Notes: generated from the letters alone by a model not told the origin. DNA of 64,000 nucleotides from Oscillospiraceae bacterium (GCA_015068645.1 SVKD01000010.1:31317-95316), one strand, 5' to 3'. Counted from the stretch's first letter, positions 18,018 through 27,557 are shown. Numbers and translations: made by a program.

Positions 18018-18785
18018 ATGGCATTTTTTGAAGCAAATTTTTATAGCGAATCTTTAGGATTTCAGACTACCGCTTATGTGATTAAGCCTCAGAGAAGCAC
18101 CGAAGGACAAATCGGTGTGGACGGTAAAGTGGAGAACGGTGAATACAAATGTTTATATTTACTGCATGGATTAAGTGACGACCATACCATCTGGATGCGT
18201 CGTACCTCCATTGAACGCTATGCAGAGGAATATGGTATCTGTGTGGTAATGCCCTTTGGTGGAAAAGGATTTTACACCGATATGAAATATGGGGAGAAGT
18301 ACTATACCTATATTACCGAAGAATTACCTCGCTTAATGGAAGAATTTTTCGGAATTCCTCGCAAGAAGGAACTGAATTTTATCGCAGGTCTTTCTATGGG
18401 CGGTTATGGCGCCTTAAAAATCGGACTCAGAAATCCTGACCGTTATACCGCTTGCGCAGGCCTTTCCGCAGTAACAGATATTTATCTGTGGGCAAGAACC
18501 TGCCCTGATTTTATGCCTGCAATTTTTGGGGATGATTTAAATGTTCCTGCAACAGAAGATTTATTTTTCCTTGCAGAAGAGCTGGATAAAAAAGAGGAAA
18601 AAATCCGTGTGTATATGGGAGTTGGGACAGAAGACTTTGTATATGAGGAAAATGTAAAACTCCGTGATAAATTCAATACCCTTCATTTCGATTATACCTA
18701 CCGTGAATCCGCAGGAACTCATTGTTGGACATTCTGGGATGAATATATCCAGTATGTGTTAGCATGGATGTTTGGCGACAAGTAA
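18018..18785 (+). CDS. Esterase of the EstA/esterase D type (alpha/beta hydrolase)
   Basis: A 255-aa serine esterase without signal peptide. Motifs: LLHGLSDDHTIW (oxyanion-hole region), nucleophile elbow GLSMGGYGALK, acidic residue in GTEDFVYEEN, and C-terminal histidine in GTHCWTFWDEYI. The sequence resembles tributyrin esterase/acetylxylan esterase-like proteins (PF00756), which remove acyl groups from small esters or sugar acetates. It has AAAGGAG upstream and starts 43 bases after the permease gene. With the isomerase and second esterase downstream it suggests handling of acylated sugars, but the substrate is inferred. Confidence 0.85.
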   Translation: MAFFEANFYSESLGFQTTAYVIKPQRSTEGQIGVDGKVENGEYKCLYLLHGLSDDHTIWMRRTSIERYAEEYGICVVMPFGGKGFYTDMKYGEKYYTYITEELPRLMEEFFGIPRKKELNFIAGLSMGGYGALKIGLRNPDRYTACAGLSAVTDIYLWARTCPDFMPAIFGDDLNVPATEDLFFLAEELDKKEEKIRVYMGVGTEDFVYEENVKLRDKFNTLHFDYTYRESAGTHCWTFWDEYIQYVLAWMFGDK

Positions 18786-18809
18786 TCTTGTAGCTAAAAA
18801 CGAGATGTT

Positions 18810-19718
18810 ATGAAAATAGCAACAACCATCCAAGGGATGGAAGCTTATGCAGATACGCCGGCTCAGGTGGTTTCTCTGTTTGTCGATACCCCTTTTCGGT
18901 ATTTGGATTATGATTTTGGCAGTGTGTTGAAAGTTTCCGAACATTGGTTTATGGGTGACGGATGGCGGGATGAAATCCAAAAGACCAAAGCCAATGCAGA
19001 CCGTTTGGGGATTCACTTTGTGCAGGCACACGCTCCCAGCTTCATTTTGCAGGGTGAACGGGCAGAATATGGAATTTCTGCCGCAATTCGTGCCATTGAG
19101 GCGTGCAAAATCCTGGGAATTTCCAAGATGGTGGTTCATTCCGGCTTTTTTCCCGAAATAAAATATCCCCACGGAGCAGAGGAGTATTTTAGAACAAATG
19201 CTCCCTATTTTCAGGCGTTGATTCCTGCAATGGAAGCAAATCACGTGCATATTTTATTTGAAAATACCACCATCAAACATTGCAGAGAAGGGTGCTATTT
19301 TCCCATTTATGCCAAAGATTTAAACGCAATGGTGGCTTATATGAACCATCCGTTGTTTGGTGCTGCCTGGGATGTGGGACATGCCAATATTGATAAGATT
19401 GACCATCAGAAAGAAATTTTGGAATTGGGCAGTAATTTGGGTGCAATTCACGTTCACGATAACCGTGGATATCTGGATGAACATCTGATGCCTATGATGG
19501 GGAATTGTGATTACGATTCTTTGATGAGAGGATTGATTCAGTCCGGATTCAATGGTTATTTTACCTTAGAGGTGAAACATTTATTTGATTACCACCGAAC
19601 GATGCAATCCGACGGGCCTTTAGCAAAAGGAAGCGTAGCAATCAGAAAGGAAGCACTTTCGCTGATGTATCATATTTGCAAACACATTCTTTCAACGTAC
19701 GGTGTGTATGAAGAGTAG
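18810..19718 (+). CDS. Sugar phosphate isomerase/epimerase family protein
   Basis: A 302-aa TIM-barrel protein of the xylose isomerase-like/AP endonuclease 2 superfamily. Metal-ligand-type motifs are visible: VQAHAPS, MVVHSGFF, ILFENTT, AAWDVGHANI, AIHVHDNRGYLDEH and FTLEVKH, i.e. the Glu/His/Asp set that binds a divalent cation. It probably isomerises or epimerises a sugar or sugar-derived acid. It lies between two esterase genes with short gaps (24 and 39 bases), consistent with an operon for carbohydrate side-chain use. The precise substrate is unknown. Confidence 0.8.
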   Translation: MKIATTIQGMEAYADTPAQVVSLFVDTPFRYLDYDFGSVLKVSEHWFMGDGWRDEIQKTKANADRLGIHFVQAHAPSFILQGERAEYGISAAIRAIEACKILGISKMVVHSGFFPEIKYPHGAEEYFRTNAPYFQALIPAMEANHVHILFENTTIKHCREGCYFPIYAKDLNAMVAYMNHPLFGAAWDVGHANIDKIDHQKEILELGSNLGAIHVHDNRGYLDEHLMPMMGNCDYDSLMRGLIQSGFNGYFTLEVKHLFDYHRTMQSDGPLAKGSVAIRKEALSLMYHICKHILSTYGVYEE

Positions 19719-19757
19719 CAACAATTTGATTTGACTAAGAAAGGAAGGAAAGTTCCT

Positions 19758-20558
19758 ATGAAATTTGAAAAAATAATGTTAGATGACGAAGCTGAACTGT
19801 GGACATACATTGCTGACCAAAACCCTTGGTACAAGAGAAAAGCAATGTTGGTGATTCCCGGTGGCGGTTATGAGTTTGTGGATAATTTTGTGGAAGGTGA
19901 CCCTGTGGCACAGGCATTTTTGCCATATGGATTCAATGCCTTTGTGCTTCGTTATTCCGTGAATAAAATGCAAAATAAGTTCCCCGATCAGCTGATTCAG
20001 GCAACCAAAGCAATGAAATATATCCGTGACCATGCCGAAGAATACGGTATGGATCCCGAAGAGGTGTATGCCGTTGGATTTTCTGCAGGCGGACATTTAT
20101 GTGGTTCTTTAGCAACCATGTGGATGCTTCCCGAGTTGCAGGAAGCGGTACCGATGCCCTATGGTTACAATAAACCTAAGGGTGTGGTGTTGGTTTATCC
20201 TGTGGTGACAGGAAACCCTGAATTTTCTCATCAGGACAGTTTCCGTAATCTGCTTTGTAACCCCAATCCCACCGCGGAAGAGTTGGCATCTGTCAGCTTA
20301 GAAAATCTGGTAGATGAAAACACAGTTCCTGCCTATATTGTGCATGGTGGTGCCGACGAAGTTGTGCCGGTGGAGAATTCTCTGATTTTGGCAACGGCAT
20401 ACAGTAAGGCAAAAATTCCCTTTGAACTGCATATTTATCCCGGCAGACATCATGGTTTTGGTTTGGGAAATGAAGTGACCGCCCAGATGGAATGCCATAT
20501 CGGTGAAAATATCAGCCAATGGGTAAAACAAGCAGTTCTTTGGATGAAATCTCTGTAA
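19758..20558 (+). CDS. Alpha/beta hydrolase (acetyl esterase/BD-FAE-like)
   Basis: A 266-aa serine hydrolase. VIPGGGYEFV supplies an HGGG-like oxyanion hole, GFSAGGHL is the nucleophile elbow, GGADEVVPVENS contains the acid, and YPGRHHGFGLG the catalytic histidine. These are features of acetyl-xylan and feruloyl-type esterases related to hormone-sensitive lipase. ATG 19758 is chosen because GGAAGGAAAG lies just upstream; a longer frame from TTG 19731 covers that site. No signal peptide, so it would act on imported acylated oligosaccharides. Confidence 0.83.
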   Translation: MKFEKIMLDDEAELWTYIADQNPWYKRKAMLVIPGGGYEFVDNFVEGDPVAQAFLPYGFNAFVLRYSVNKMQNKFPDQLIQATKAMKYIRDHAEEYGMDPEEVYAVGFSAGGHLCGSLATMWMLPELQEAVPMPYGYNKPKGVVLVYPVVTGNPEFSHQDSFRNLLCNPNPTAEELASVSLENLVDENTVPAYIVHGGADEVVPVENSLILATAYSKAKIPFELHIYPGRHHGFGLGNEVTAQMECHIGENISQWVKQAVLWMKSL

Positions 20559-20598
20559 CGAAGAACCCGACTCGAACGACATCATAAAGGAGAAGCCA

Positions 20599-21387
20599 AT
20601 GAAGATTTTAGTATGTATCAAGCAGGTACCCGGTTCTTCCAATGTGGAAGTGGACCCGGTTACCGGTGTGTTAAAACGAGACGGAATCCAGAGCAAAATG
20701 AATCCCTATGACTTATATGCCATTGAAACAGCGCTGTCTTTAACCGAACAGTATGGAGGTAGTGTGGAAGTGATCACCATGGGACCTCCTCAGGCAAAGA
20801 GTATTATCACAGAAGCCATTTGTATGGGAGCAAAAAAAGGTTCTGTGTTGTCCGATAGAAAATTTGCAGGTGCAGATGTTTTGGCAACTGCCTACACCAT
20901 TTCTCAGGGAATTCAAAAAGCAGGGGAGTTTGATGTAATCCTTTGCGGAAAACAGACCACCGATGGTGACACTGCTCAGGTTGGTGCGGAAGTTTCTGAA
21001 TTTTTGGGTATTCCCAATGTGGCAAATGTGTTGTCTGTTACCAATGTGACAGATGATTCTATCACCGTTACCGCATCTTTGGACGATAAGGTTGCAACAA
21101 TGAATATCAAAATGCCTTGTCTGTTGTCTGTGGACGGAGACATCAATTCTCCCAGACTTCCTTCTTATAAAGTGCTACAGAGTGTGACCGATGATTTGAT
21201 TACTATCTATTCCTTCTCTGATTTTGCAGACCAAAATCCTGACCATTACGGTCTGATGGGTTCTGCCACTCAGGTAGAACGGATTTTCCCGCCGGAAAAG
21301 AATGCGGAAAAACGCAGTATTTCGGGAAATTCCGAGGAACAGAGCGAAGGCTTGTATCAGTTAATTCGGGAACGGAAACTGGTGTAA
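20599..21387 (+). CDS. etfB: Electron transfer flavoprotein subunit beta
   Basis: FAD/AMP-binding Etf beta subunit, 262 aa, in the size range of the family. The N-terminus MKILVCIKQVPGSSNVEVD and the central CGKQTTDGDTAQVGAEVSEFLGIP signature are typical. It carries electrons between a dehydrogenase and its partner, here the FAD-dependent lactate dehydrogenase two genes downstream. The gene order etfB-etfA-glcD matches the lctBCD set of Acetobacterium, an electron-confurcating lactate dehydrogenase. The ribosome site is AAAGGAG. Confidence 0.93.
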   Translation: MKILVCIKQVPGSSNVEVDPVTGVLKRDGIQSKMNPYDLYAIETALSLTEQYGGSVEVITMGPPQAKSIITEAICMGAKKGSVLSDRKFAGADVLATAYTISQGIQKAGEFDVILCGKQTTDGDTAQVGAEVSEFLGIPNVANVLSVTNVTDDSITVTASLDDKVATMNIKMPCLLSVDGDINSPRLPSYKVLQSVTDDLITIYSFSDFADQNPDHYGLMGSATQVERIFPPEKNAEKRSISGNSEEQSEGLYQLIRERKLV

Positions 21388-21403
21388 AAGGGGAGGAAAT
21401 ATT

Positions 21404-22600
21404 ATGGGTAAATTAGTAGTCAATCAGAATCTTGTCACCAAAGAAAATGCACCCGAAATTCAATCCCTTTGTCCCTTTGGTGCCATTACATACGAGAATG
21501 ATAAATTAGATATTTCTTCCGCTTGTAAAATGTGTAAGCTTTGTGTGAAAAAATCAGGCGGTGTGGTCACTTTTGAGGAAGAAGTGAAAAAAAGCGTGGA
21601 CAAATCCTTATGGAAGGGGATTTGTGTGTATGTGGACCACATGGAAGGAACCATTCACAGAGTCACTTATGAACTGTTAGGCAAGGCAAAAGAACTTGCT
21701 AAGGTAACAGGTCACCCCGTGTATGCATTGATGATGGGTTCTGCTATCGGAAACAGCGTGGAAAAACTCCTTCACTACGGCGTGGATAAAGTGTTTGTGT
21801 ATGACAAACCTGAACTGAAAGATTTCAGAATTGAGCCTTATACCGCTTGTTTCTGCGATTTTATTGAAAAAGTGAAACCCTCCTCTATCCTGGTTGGAGC
21901 CACCAATTTAGGACGTCAGCTGGCTCCCCGTGTGGCGGCTCGTCAGAGAGCAGGCTTAACTGCAGACTGTACTGTTTTAGAAATGAAAGAAAATACCGAT
22001 TTGGTGCAGATTCGTCCTGCATTCGGCGGTAACATTATGGCGCAGATTATCTCGCCTGATACCCGTCCTCAGTTCTGCACCGTTCGTTATAAAGTGTTCA
22101 CCGAACCTGCTCCCACCAAAGAAACACAAGGTGAAATTGTGAATATGGAAATCGGAGCAGACAAACTGACTTCTGCCATTTCCGTGATTTCCACCTTGGA
22201 TAAGCCTAAGGACATTGATATTTCTGAGGCTGATGTGGTGGTTGCTGTGGGCAGAGGTGCTATGAGTGAAGCGTTAAGAGCTCAGGCAAAAGAACTTGCT
22301 GATTTATTGGGCGGTGTGGTTGCTTGTACCCGTCCTTTGGTGGAAGGTAACATTATGGATGCCAAGCATCAGATTGGTTTGTCCGGCAGAACTGTAAAGC
22401 CCAAATTCATCATTTGCCTTGGTATTTCCGGCGCCGTTCAGTTTGCGGCAGGAATGAAATCTTCCGATTGCATTGTGGCAATTAACACCGATCAATCTGC
22501 TCCCATTTTTGATGTGGCACATTATGCCATTGTGGGAGACGTAGCGGAAATTTTACCCCGTCTGATTGCAAAAATAAAGGAGGGTGAAGCAAATGCTTAA
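21404..22600 (+). CDS. etfA: Electron transfer flavoprotein subunit alpha with N-terminal 4Fe-4S domain
   Basis: A 398-aa Etf alpha subunit. The N-terminal about 65 residues form a ferredoxin-like domain with C23 (LCPFGAI) and C41, C44, C47 (CKMCKLCVK), enough for one [4Fe-4S] cluster. Then the Etf alpha fold follows, with the C-terminal FAD-binding region [23 protein letters not shown]. Iron-sulfur-extended Etf alpha is known from the LctC subunit of the electron-bifurcating lactate dehydrogenase complex. This supports a role in coupling lactate oxidation by NAD+ to oxidation of reduced ferredoxin. It overlaps the next gene by eight bases. Confidence 0.93.
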   Translation: MGKLVVNQNLVTKENAPEIQSLCPFGAITYENDKLDISSACKMCKLCVKKSGGVVTFEEEVKKSVDKSLWKGICVYVDHMEGTIHRVTYELLGKAKELAKVTGHPVYALMMGSAIGNSVEKLLHYGVDKVFVYDKPELKDFRIEPYTACFCDFIEKVKPSSILVGATNLGRQLAPRVAARQRAGLTADCTVLEMKENTDLVQIRPAFGGNIMAQIISPDTRPQFCTVRYKVFTEPAPTKETQGEIVNMEIGADKLTSAISVISTLDKPKDIDISEADVVVAVGRGAMSEALRAQAKELADLLGGVVACTRPLVEGNIMDAKHQIGLSGRTVKPKFIICLGISGAVQFAAGMKSSDCIVAINTDQSAPIFDVAHYAIVGDVAEILPRLIAKIKEGEANA

Positions 22601-23996
22601 CGAAAGAAGTAAAGTAACCCTTGATGACATCAAAGTATTACAGGGCATTTTAGGGGAAGAAAACGTATTGGTTGGCGATGCTATCAGTCCCGACTATGCT
22701 CACGACGAACTGGGCGGCATTGAAAAAATGCCCGAAGTGTTGGTTCGTGTGCATACCACCGAAGAAATCTCTTTGGTAATGAAATTAGCTTGGCAGAAAA
22801 GTATTCCGGTTACTGTTCGCGGAAGTGGAACAGGGCTGGTTGGTTCTGCTGTTCCCGTTTGCGGTGGTATCTTAATGGAAACCACCAAAATGAATAAAAT
22901 TCTGGAGCTGGATACCGATAACTTAACCGTTACCGTTCAGCCCGGCGTTTTATTGATGGAACTGGCAGCGTTTGTGGAAGAAAACGACTTTTTATATCCC
23001 CCCGATCCCGGTGAAAAATCCGCTACCATCGGTGGTAACATTTCCACCAATGCAGGGGGAATGAGAGCAGTAAAATACGGCGTAACCCGTGATTATGTGA
23101 GAGCGTTGACTGTGGTAATGCCCAATGGTGAAATTGTTAAGCTGGGTGCTAAAGTTGCAAAAAACAGTTCCGGTTACAGCTTAAAAGATCTGGTAATCGG
23201 TTCGGAAGGAACCCTTTGTATTATCACCGAAGCAGTGCTGGAAGTGATTCCGCTTCCTAAAGTATCACTGTCTTTGTTGGTTCCGTTTGCCGATATGAAG
23301 AGTGCCATTGAAGCGGTACCTCGGATTTTCCGTTCTAAAATCACGCCCACCGCCATCGAATATATGTCTCGTGACACCATTTTATTTGCGGAAGATTACC
23401 TTGGCAAAAAATTCCCCGACACCAAAAACGATGCGTATATTCTCTTAACCTTTGACGGTAATACCGATGCCCAGGTGGATGCAGATATGAAAGCTGTGGC
23501 AGATTTATGTCTCTCCATCGGCGCTTTGGATGCATATATTGTGGATACTGAGGAACGTAAAAAATCCGTTTGGTCTGCCCGTGGTGCTTTCTTAGAAGCT
23601 ATCAAAGCGTCCACTCCTGAAATGGACGAATGTGACGTGGTGGTGCCGGTAAATCAGGTAGATGAATTTATTAAATTTACCCACGCTTTAGCAGACGAAA
23701 TGAATGTTCGTATCCCCAGCTTCGGTCACGCAGGAGACGGTAACTTACACGTTTACATTTGTCGTGACAGTTTAAATGATGCCGATTGGAAACAAACCTT
23801 AGATACTTGCTTTGACAAAATGTATGAAAAAGCAGAAGAACTGGGTGGTCTGGTCTCCGGGGAACACGGTATCGGCTACGCGAAAAAAGAATATTTGAAA
23901 AAACAGTTGGGAACTGTGCCCATTGAAATTATGCAGGGCATTAAAAAGGTGTTTGACGAAAAAAACATCTTAAATCCCGATAAAATCTGCTTTTAA
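22593..23996 (+). CDS. FAD-dependent lactate dehydrogenase (GlcD/LctD-like)
   Basis: A 467-aa flavoprotein oxidising a 2-hydroxy acid, most likely D-lactate to pyruvate. The PCMH FAD-binding domain is seen in [33 protein letters not shown] and [14 protein letters not shown]; the C-terminal cap has [11 protein letters not shown] and [14 protein letters not shown]. The length equals LctD-type enzymes. ATG 22593 lies nine bases after AAGGAGG; a GTG at 22584 overlaps the ribosome site and is rejected. It belongs to the etfB-etfA-glcD operon and should form a membrane-free complex with the Etf subunits. Confidence 0.9.
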   Translation: MLNERSKVTLDDIKVLQGILGEENVLVGDAISPDYAHDELGGIEKMPEVLVRVHTTEEISLVMKLAWQKSIPVTVRGSGTGLVGSAVPVCGGILMETTKMNKILELDTDNLTVTVQPGVLLMELAAFVEENDFLYPPDPGEKSATIGGNISTNAGGMRAVKYGVTRDYVRALTVVMPNGEIVKLGAKVAKNSSGYSLKDLVIGSEGTLCIITEAVLEVIPLPKVSLSLLVPFADMKSAIEAVPRIFRSKITPTAIEYMSRDTILFAEDYLGKKFPDTKNDAYILLTFDGNTDAQVDADMKAVADLCLSIGALDAYIVDTEERKKSVWSARGAFLEAIKASTPEMDECDVVVPVNQVDEFIKFTHALADEMNVRIPSFGHAGDGNLHVYICRDSLNDADWKQTLDTCFDKMYEKAEELGGLVSGEHGIGYAKKEYLKKQLGTVPIEIMQGIKKVFDEKNILNPDKICF

Positions 23997-24071
23997 TTTT
24001 TCTTGACAGTTTGATATTTTGACATTTTAGTTGTTTGGGAAATCAGGAAAACAAAAAAAGGAACTAAAATC

Positions 24072-25148
24072 ATGTTGGAATTGATATTTGGTATCTTTGC
24101 TCTTTTGGGAGCATTGGACCGTATAACAGGGAATCACTTAAAAATCGGTGAAGAATTTGAAAAGGGAATTCTTGCTGTGGGCACGTTAGCTGTTGCTATG
24201 GTGGGAATGATTACCATTGCTCCCACTTTGGCAAATCTTTTGACTCCTGCCTGCAGTTGGCTTAGTCAACAGATGAGGATTGACCCCTCGTTTTTAGGCG
24301 GTTTTGTGGCAAATGATATGGGCGGTGCTTCTATTTCGGCAGAATTATCGCAGACGGCTTTCAGCCGTTTTCACGGGTTAGTGGTTGCCGCTATGATGGG
24401 GGTAACCATCTGTTTTACCATTCCCGTGGCGTTAAAAATGGTGAAAAAAGAATACCATCAAGATATGCTCACCGGAATTTTGTGCGGTGTTGCAACCATT
24501 CCCTTAGGTTGTGTGGCATCAGGTCTTTTTATGGGATTTTCTATCGGAGAACTGCTTTTGAATTTACTTCCTGTGATTTTCGTTTCTTTGCTTACTTGCT
24601 TAGGACTGGTTTTTTGTCCCGACGTTTGCAGAAAAGTGTTTGAGGGAATCGGAAATCTGGTGCTTATCATCATCACTGTTGGACTGGCCGCAGGAATTTT
24701 CACCTATCTGACGGGATATGTGCTGATTCCCGGTATGGCTCCTGTTACGGATGGTTTTATGACGGTTGCCGGCATCGCAATGATTTTGGCGGGGGTATTT
24801 CCGCTGATTTCTGTGTTATCACGGCTCTTGAAAAAGCCCTTTGGTTGGATTGGCAGAAAGATGGGGATGAATGAGGATGCTGTGGTAGGTTTGTTGTCTT
24901 CTTTGGCAAACAGTATTCCCACTTTTACCTTGATTGAAAAAATGAATTCCCGGGGAATTATCATCAATATGGCATTTGTCACCTCTGCATCCTTCGTACT
25001 GGGAGACCACCTTGCCTTTACTATGACATTCGATGGAGAAATGATTCCCGCTATGGTGATTGGGAAACTAACAGGCGGGTTGCTGGCGGTTTTGGTTGCG
25101 GTGATATTGTGCCACCATCAAGATAACAAAACGGAGAAAACAAAATGA
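24072..25148 (+). CDS. EutH-like transporter (ethanolamine utilisation protein family)
   Basis: A 358-aa membrane protein with about ten hydrophobic segments. The N-terminal pattern (IFALLGALDRITGNHLKIGEEFEKG) and GGFVANDMGGASISAEL, VVGLLSSLANSIPTF and FVLGDHLAFT strongly recall EutH, the putative ethanolamine permease. No other eut gene (lyase, cobalamin enzymes, shell proteins) is in the window. It follows the lactate dehydrogenase by 75 bases on the same strand, so a different substrate is possible. Family assignment is from remembered motifs. Confidence 0.8.
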   Translation: MLELIFGIFALLGALDRITGNHLKIGEEFEKGILAVGTLAVAMVGMITIAPTLANLLTPACSWLSQQMRIDPSFLGGFVANDMGGASISAELSQTAFSRFHGLVVAAMMGVTICFTIPVALKMVKKEYHQDMLTGILCGVATIPLGCVASGLFMGFSIGELLLNLLPVIFVSLLTCLGLVFCPDVCRKVFEGIGNLVLIIITVGLAAGIFTYLTGYVLIPGMAPVTDGFMTVAGIAMILAGVFPLISVLSRLLKKPFGWIGRKMGMNEDAVVGLLSSLANSIPTFTLIEKMNSRGIIINMAFVTSASFVLGDHLAFTMTFDGEMIPAMVIGKLTGGLLAVLVAVILCHHQDNKTEKTK

Positions 25149-25192
25149 AGAAAAAGATTTTGCTTTGGATTATTTTGATTTTGTACATTTGA
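25145..25192 (+). pseudogene. Truncated signal-peptide-like reading frame
   Basis: ATG 25145 overlaps the end of the EutH-like gene by ATGA and encodes MKKKILLWIILILYI before a stop. This looks like the beginning of an exported protein whose remainder has been lost; no continuation was found in the next 100 bases. Confidence 0.35.
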
Positions 25193-25298
25193 TGGTTGAG
25201 GCAATTCGGTAAAAAAAAGACAAATGAAAATCATTCGAGCTCAGCATGAGCATTACATAGTGCGCTCGTATTGTATATCATATGAAAGGTGTAAAAAT

Positions 25299-26141
25299 AT
25301 GTTGAAACGTTTTGTTGCTTTTATATTGTGTACCCTGATGTTGTTAGCGTGTGGTGGTTGTAAGAACCATGAGGAAGTTGCATCAACAACCTCTGATGCA
25401 ACAGAAAAAAGCACTCCAACATCTACTCCAATGTCAACTCTAACTCCAACTCCAACTGTAGAACCAACGCCCACACTAACTCCGTTTCCTACGCCGGCCC
25501 CGGAAGAGCAACTAGAAGAGATTCTTTCCAATCAATATGCATCCTGGGAAGAGGCTTATGGTTATTTTTTTGAAAATAATCCTTATAAAGAGGAAAGATG
25601 TCGCTATCATTTAGTTGATTTGGATTTTGATGACACTCCTGAATTGCTTGTTGGCCATAATATGGGGTCAGGTCTGTTTTCTTTGCTCGAAGATGCATTT
25701 ACTTTTAAAAATGGAGAAATGATAAAATTAAATTATGGTGAAAATGTAGAATTGAGTTTTGGTACATATGAGATCTATGTTGATAAAAATAATAAAAGGC
25801 ATATTGTATGCGAGTATTTTTGTAGACTTTCACCGGAAGAATATAGAACCAAAGATGTTGAAATGATATTTGCTGATAATACGATTTCTGTTGAAGAATT
25901 ATTTAAGGTTGAGGAGAAATATGATCAATCCGTTGGCGATATGGTTTTTACTTATTACAGAAATATATCCGGAAATATGACACAGATATCGGAGTCATCT
26001 TATGAAAATCGTATGAATATATATTATCCGGATTGGAATAAAGAGGGAGAATGTAAGTTGGGGAGAGATGGATGTGCAGGAGATAGTGTCTTTGATATAA
26101 CAGAGTTATTGAATTCCTATAACAGCAGTCAACTTGATTAA
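25299..26141 (+). CDS. Hypothetical lipoprotein with Thr/Pro linker
   Basis: A 280-aa predicted lipoprotein. The signal peptide ends in LLAC (C18); then follows a low-complexity Thr/Pro linker (about residues 38-68, repeats of TPTPT and TPxP) and a globular domain of about 200 residues that I do not recognise (contains LVDLDFDDTPELLVG, which is like calcium-loop or FG-GAP-like segments in clostridial lipoproteins). ATG 25299 is chosen as it starts the signal peptide; the upstream extension from 25224 is not plausible as a secreted protein. Codon use is more AT-rich than the neighbours, hinting at recent acquisition. Confidence 0.7.
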   Translation: MLKRFVAFILCTLMLLACGGCKNHEEVASTTSDATEKSTPTSTPMSTLTPTPTVEPTPTLTPFPTPAPEEQLEEILSNQYASWEEAYGYFFENNPYKEERCRYHLVDLDFDDTPELLVGHNMGSGLFSLLEDAFTFKNGEMIKLNYGENVELSFGTYEIYVDKNNKRHIVCEYFCRLSPEEYRTKDVEMIFADNTISVEELFKVEEKYDQSVGDMVFTYYRNISGNMTQISESSYENRMNIYYPDWNKEGECKLGRDGCAGDSVFDITELLNSYNSSQLD

Positions 26142-26259
26142 ACCAACGAATGTCAACAGAATTATCCTCAAGATGGATTTATCACTTTTTCACAAAAATA
26201 AAGTGGAAAAGAAGGAAGAATTTTTCTAACTGAAAGCCCAAAAAAATGGAAAAAATTTC

Positions 26260-26288
26260 TTGACAAATAAAGCGTAAAAAATTATAAT
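26260..26288 (+). promoter_or_regulatory. Promoter of alanine dehydrogenase gene
   Basis: TTGACA (26260-26265), 17-bp spacer, TATAAT (26283-26288): a consensus sigma-A promoter 43 bases before the start codon. Upstream, at about 26189-26215, CTTTTTCAC and GTGGAAAAG can pair but without a T run. Confidence 0.92.
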
Positions 26289-26330
26289 AGAAATAGAGCG
26301 AAAAAAGCTCAAAAGAAAGGGTGAATAAAA

Positions 26331-27443
26331 ATGGTAATCGGTACTACAAAAGAAATTAAAAATCATGAGTATCGTGTAGGGTTAATTCCCGATAATGCGG
26401 CAGTATTAGTGAAGGACGGTCACACCGTTTATGTGGAAACAAACGCCGGAGCAGGTGTTGGTTTTACGGATGAGATGTACGCCGCCGCCGGTGCCACTAT
26501 CTTAAAAACCCCCGGTGAAGTCTTTGAAAAATGCGAAATGATTATCAAAGTAAAAGAACCGGAAGAATGTGAATACAAATACTTAAGAGAAGGTCAGATT
26601 TTATATACTTATCTGCATATTGCTCCTAATCCCGCTTTAGGAAATGCACTGTTAGAAAGCGGTGTAAAAGCAGTTGCTTATGAAACCATCACCGATAAAG
26701 ACGGAAATCTTCCTTGCCTTCGTCCTATGAGCCAGATTGCAGGCAGATTAAGTATTCAGGAAGGTGCAAAATACTTAGAAAAATGCTTTGGCGGTCGCGG
26801 TATCTTGTTAGGCGGTGTTCCCGGTGTGGAACGCGGTAAAATCGCTATCATTGGTGGCGGTATCGCAGGTACTTATGCAGCAAAAGCAGCTGTGGGCAGT
26901 GATGCTCAGGTTACTTTATTAGATGTAAACTTAAATCGTCTGTCTTACCTGGAAGATGTGTTTGGTGCATCTGTTACCACCTTGTATTCCAACGAAGCAA
27001 ACATCAGAAAAGTGTTGCAGGAAGCAGATCTGGTAATCGGTTCTGTACTGATTCCCGGTGGAAAAACTCCCAAACTGATTCGGAAAGAACACTTAAAACT
27101 GATGAAAAAAGGTGCGGTTATCGTGGATATCGCAATCGACCAGGGCGGTTGTTGCGAAACTTCTCACGTTACCACCCACGAAAATCCTGTATTTATTGAA
27201 GAAGGAATCGTGCATTACTGTGTGGGTAATATGCCCGGCGCAGTGCCTTACACTTCTACCATGGCATTATCCAATGCAACCTTCCCCTATGCAAGAATGA
27301 TTGCGAATATGGGCTTGGAAGCAGCTATCAAAAAAGATGCAGGCTTAATGAATGGTGTGAATGTGTATGCACATAAATGTACCAACGAAAACGTTGCCAA
27401 AAGTTTAGGTTACGATTTTGTTGATGTAAAAGAATTGATCTAA
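26331..27443 (+). CDS. ald: Alanine dehydrogenase
   Basis: NAD-dependent reversible conversion of L-alanine to pyruvate and ammonia, 370 aa, cytoplasmic hexamer in the family. Seen: N-terminal MVIGTTKEIKNHEYRVGL, LHIAPNPAL, LRPMSQIAGRL, and the Rossmann segment IAIIGGGIAGTYAAKAA, followed by AIDQGGCCETS and VGNMPGAVPYTST. All are diagnostic. It has its own strong promoter and ends in a composite terminator-promoter element, so it is monocistronic. It links amino acid nitrogen to the pyruvate pool served by the lactate dehydrogenase and PFOR of this window. Confidence 0.96.
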   Translation: MVIGTTKEIKNHEYRVGLIPDNAAVLVKDGHTVYVETNAGAGVGFTDEMYAAAGATILKTPGEVFEKCEMIIKVKEPEECEYKYLREGQILYTYLHIAPNPALGNALLESGVKAVAYETITDKDGNLPCLRPMSQIAGRLSIQEGAKYLEKCFGGRGILLGGVPGVERGKIAIIGGGIAGTYAAKAAVGSDAQVTLLDVNLNRLSYLEDVFGASVTTLYSNEANIRKVLQEADLVIGSVLIPGGKTPKLIRKEHLKLMKKGAVIVDIAIDQGGCCETSHVTTHENPVFIEEGIVHYCVGNMPGAVPYTSTMALSNATFPYARMIANMGLEAAIKKDAGLMNGVNVYAHKCTNENVAKSLGYDFVDVKELI

Positions 27444-27459
27444 GAAAATATGAAATTAA

Positions 27460-27511
27460 AAATGACAATACTGTAACAAGTATTGTCATTTTTTTATTGT
27501 TGTGTTAGAAT
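27460..27511 (+). promoter_or_regulatory. Composite terminator-promoter element, copy 4
   Basis: Arms ATGACAATACT (27462-27472) and AGTATTGTCAT (27479-27489), loop GTAACA, T run: terminator of ald. TTGTCA (27483-27488) is followed after 17 bp by TAGAAT (27506-27511), giving the promoter for the cupin gene. Confidence 0.8.
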
Positions 27512-27557
27512 AAACAGAAAGAAATACTATCCTATCGATATACAAGGAGAAATTATT

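Noticed and set aside
18759..19250. Minus-strand frame of 163 codons opposite the sugar isomerase gene
   Set aside because: Mirror of a clearly coding + strand gene, with no ribosome site.
20563..20590. Another copy of the 16-bp repeat before etfB
   Set aside because: CCCGACTCGAACGA matches only loosely with several mismatches; probably chance.
24072..25148. An ethanolamine-utilisation microcompartment locus
   Set aside because: Only the EutH-like gene is present; no lyase, shell or cobalamin genes lie near.
27483..27557. Extension of the cupin gene into the ald terminator
   Set aside because: Would start inside the terminator arm; AAGGAG and ATG 27558 fit.
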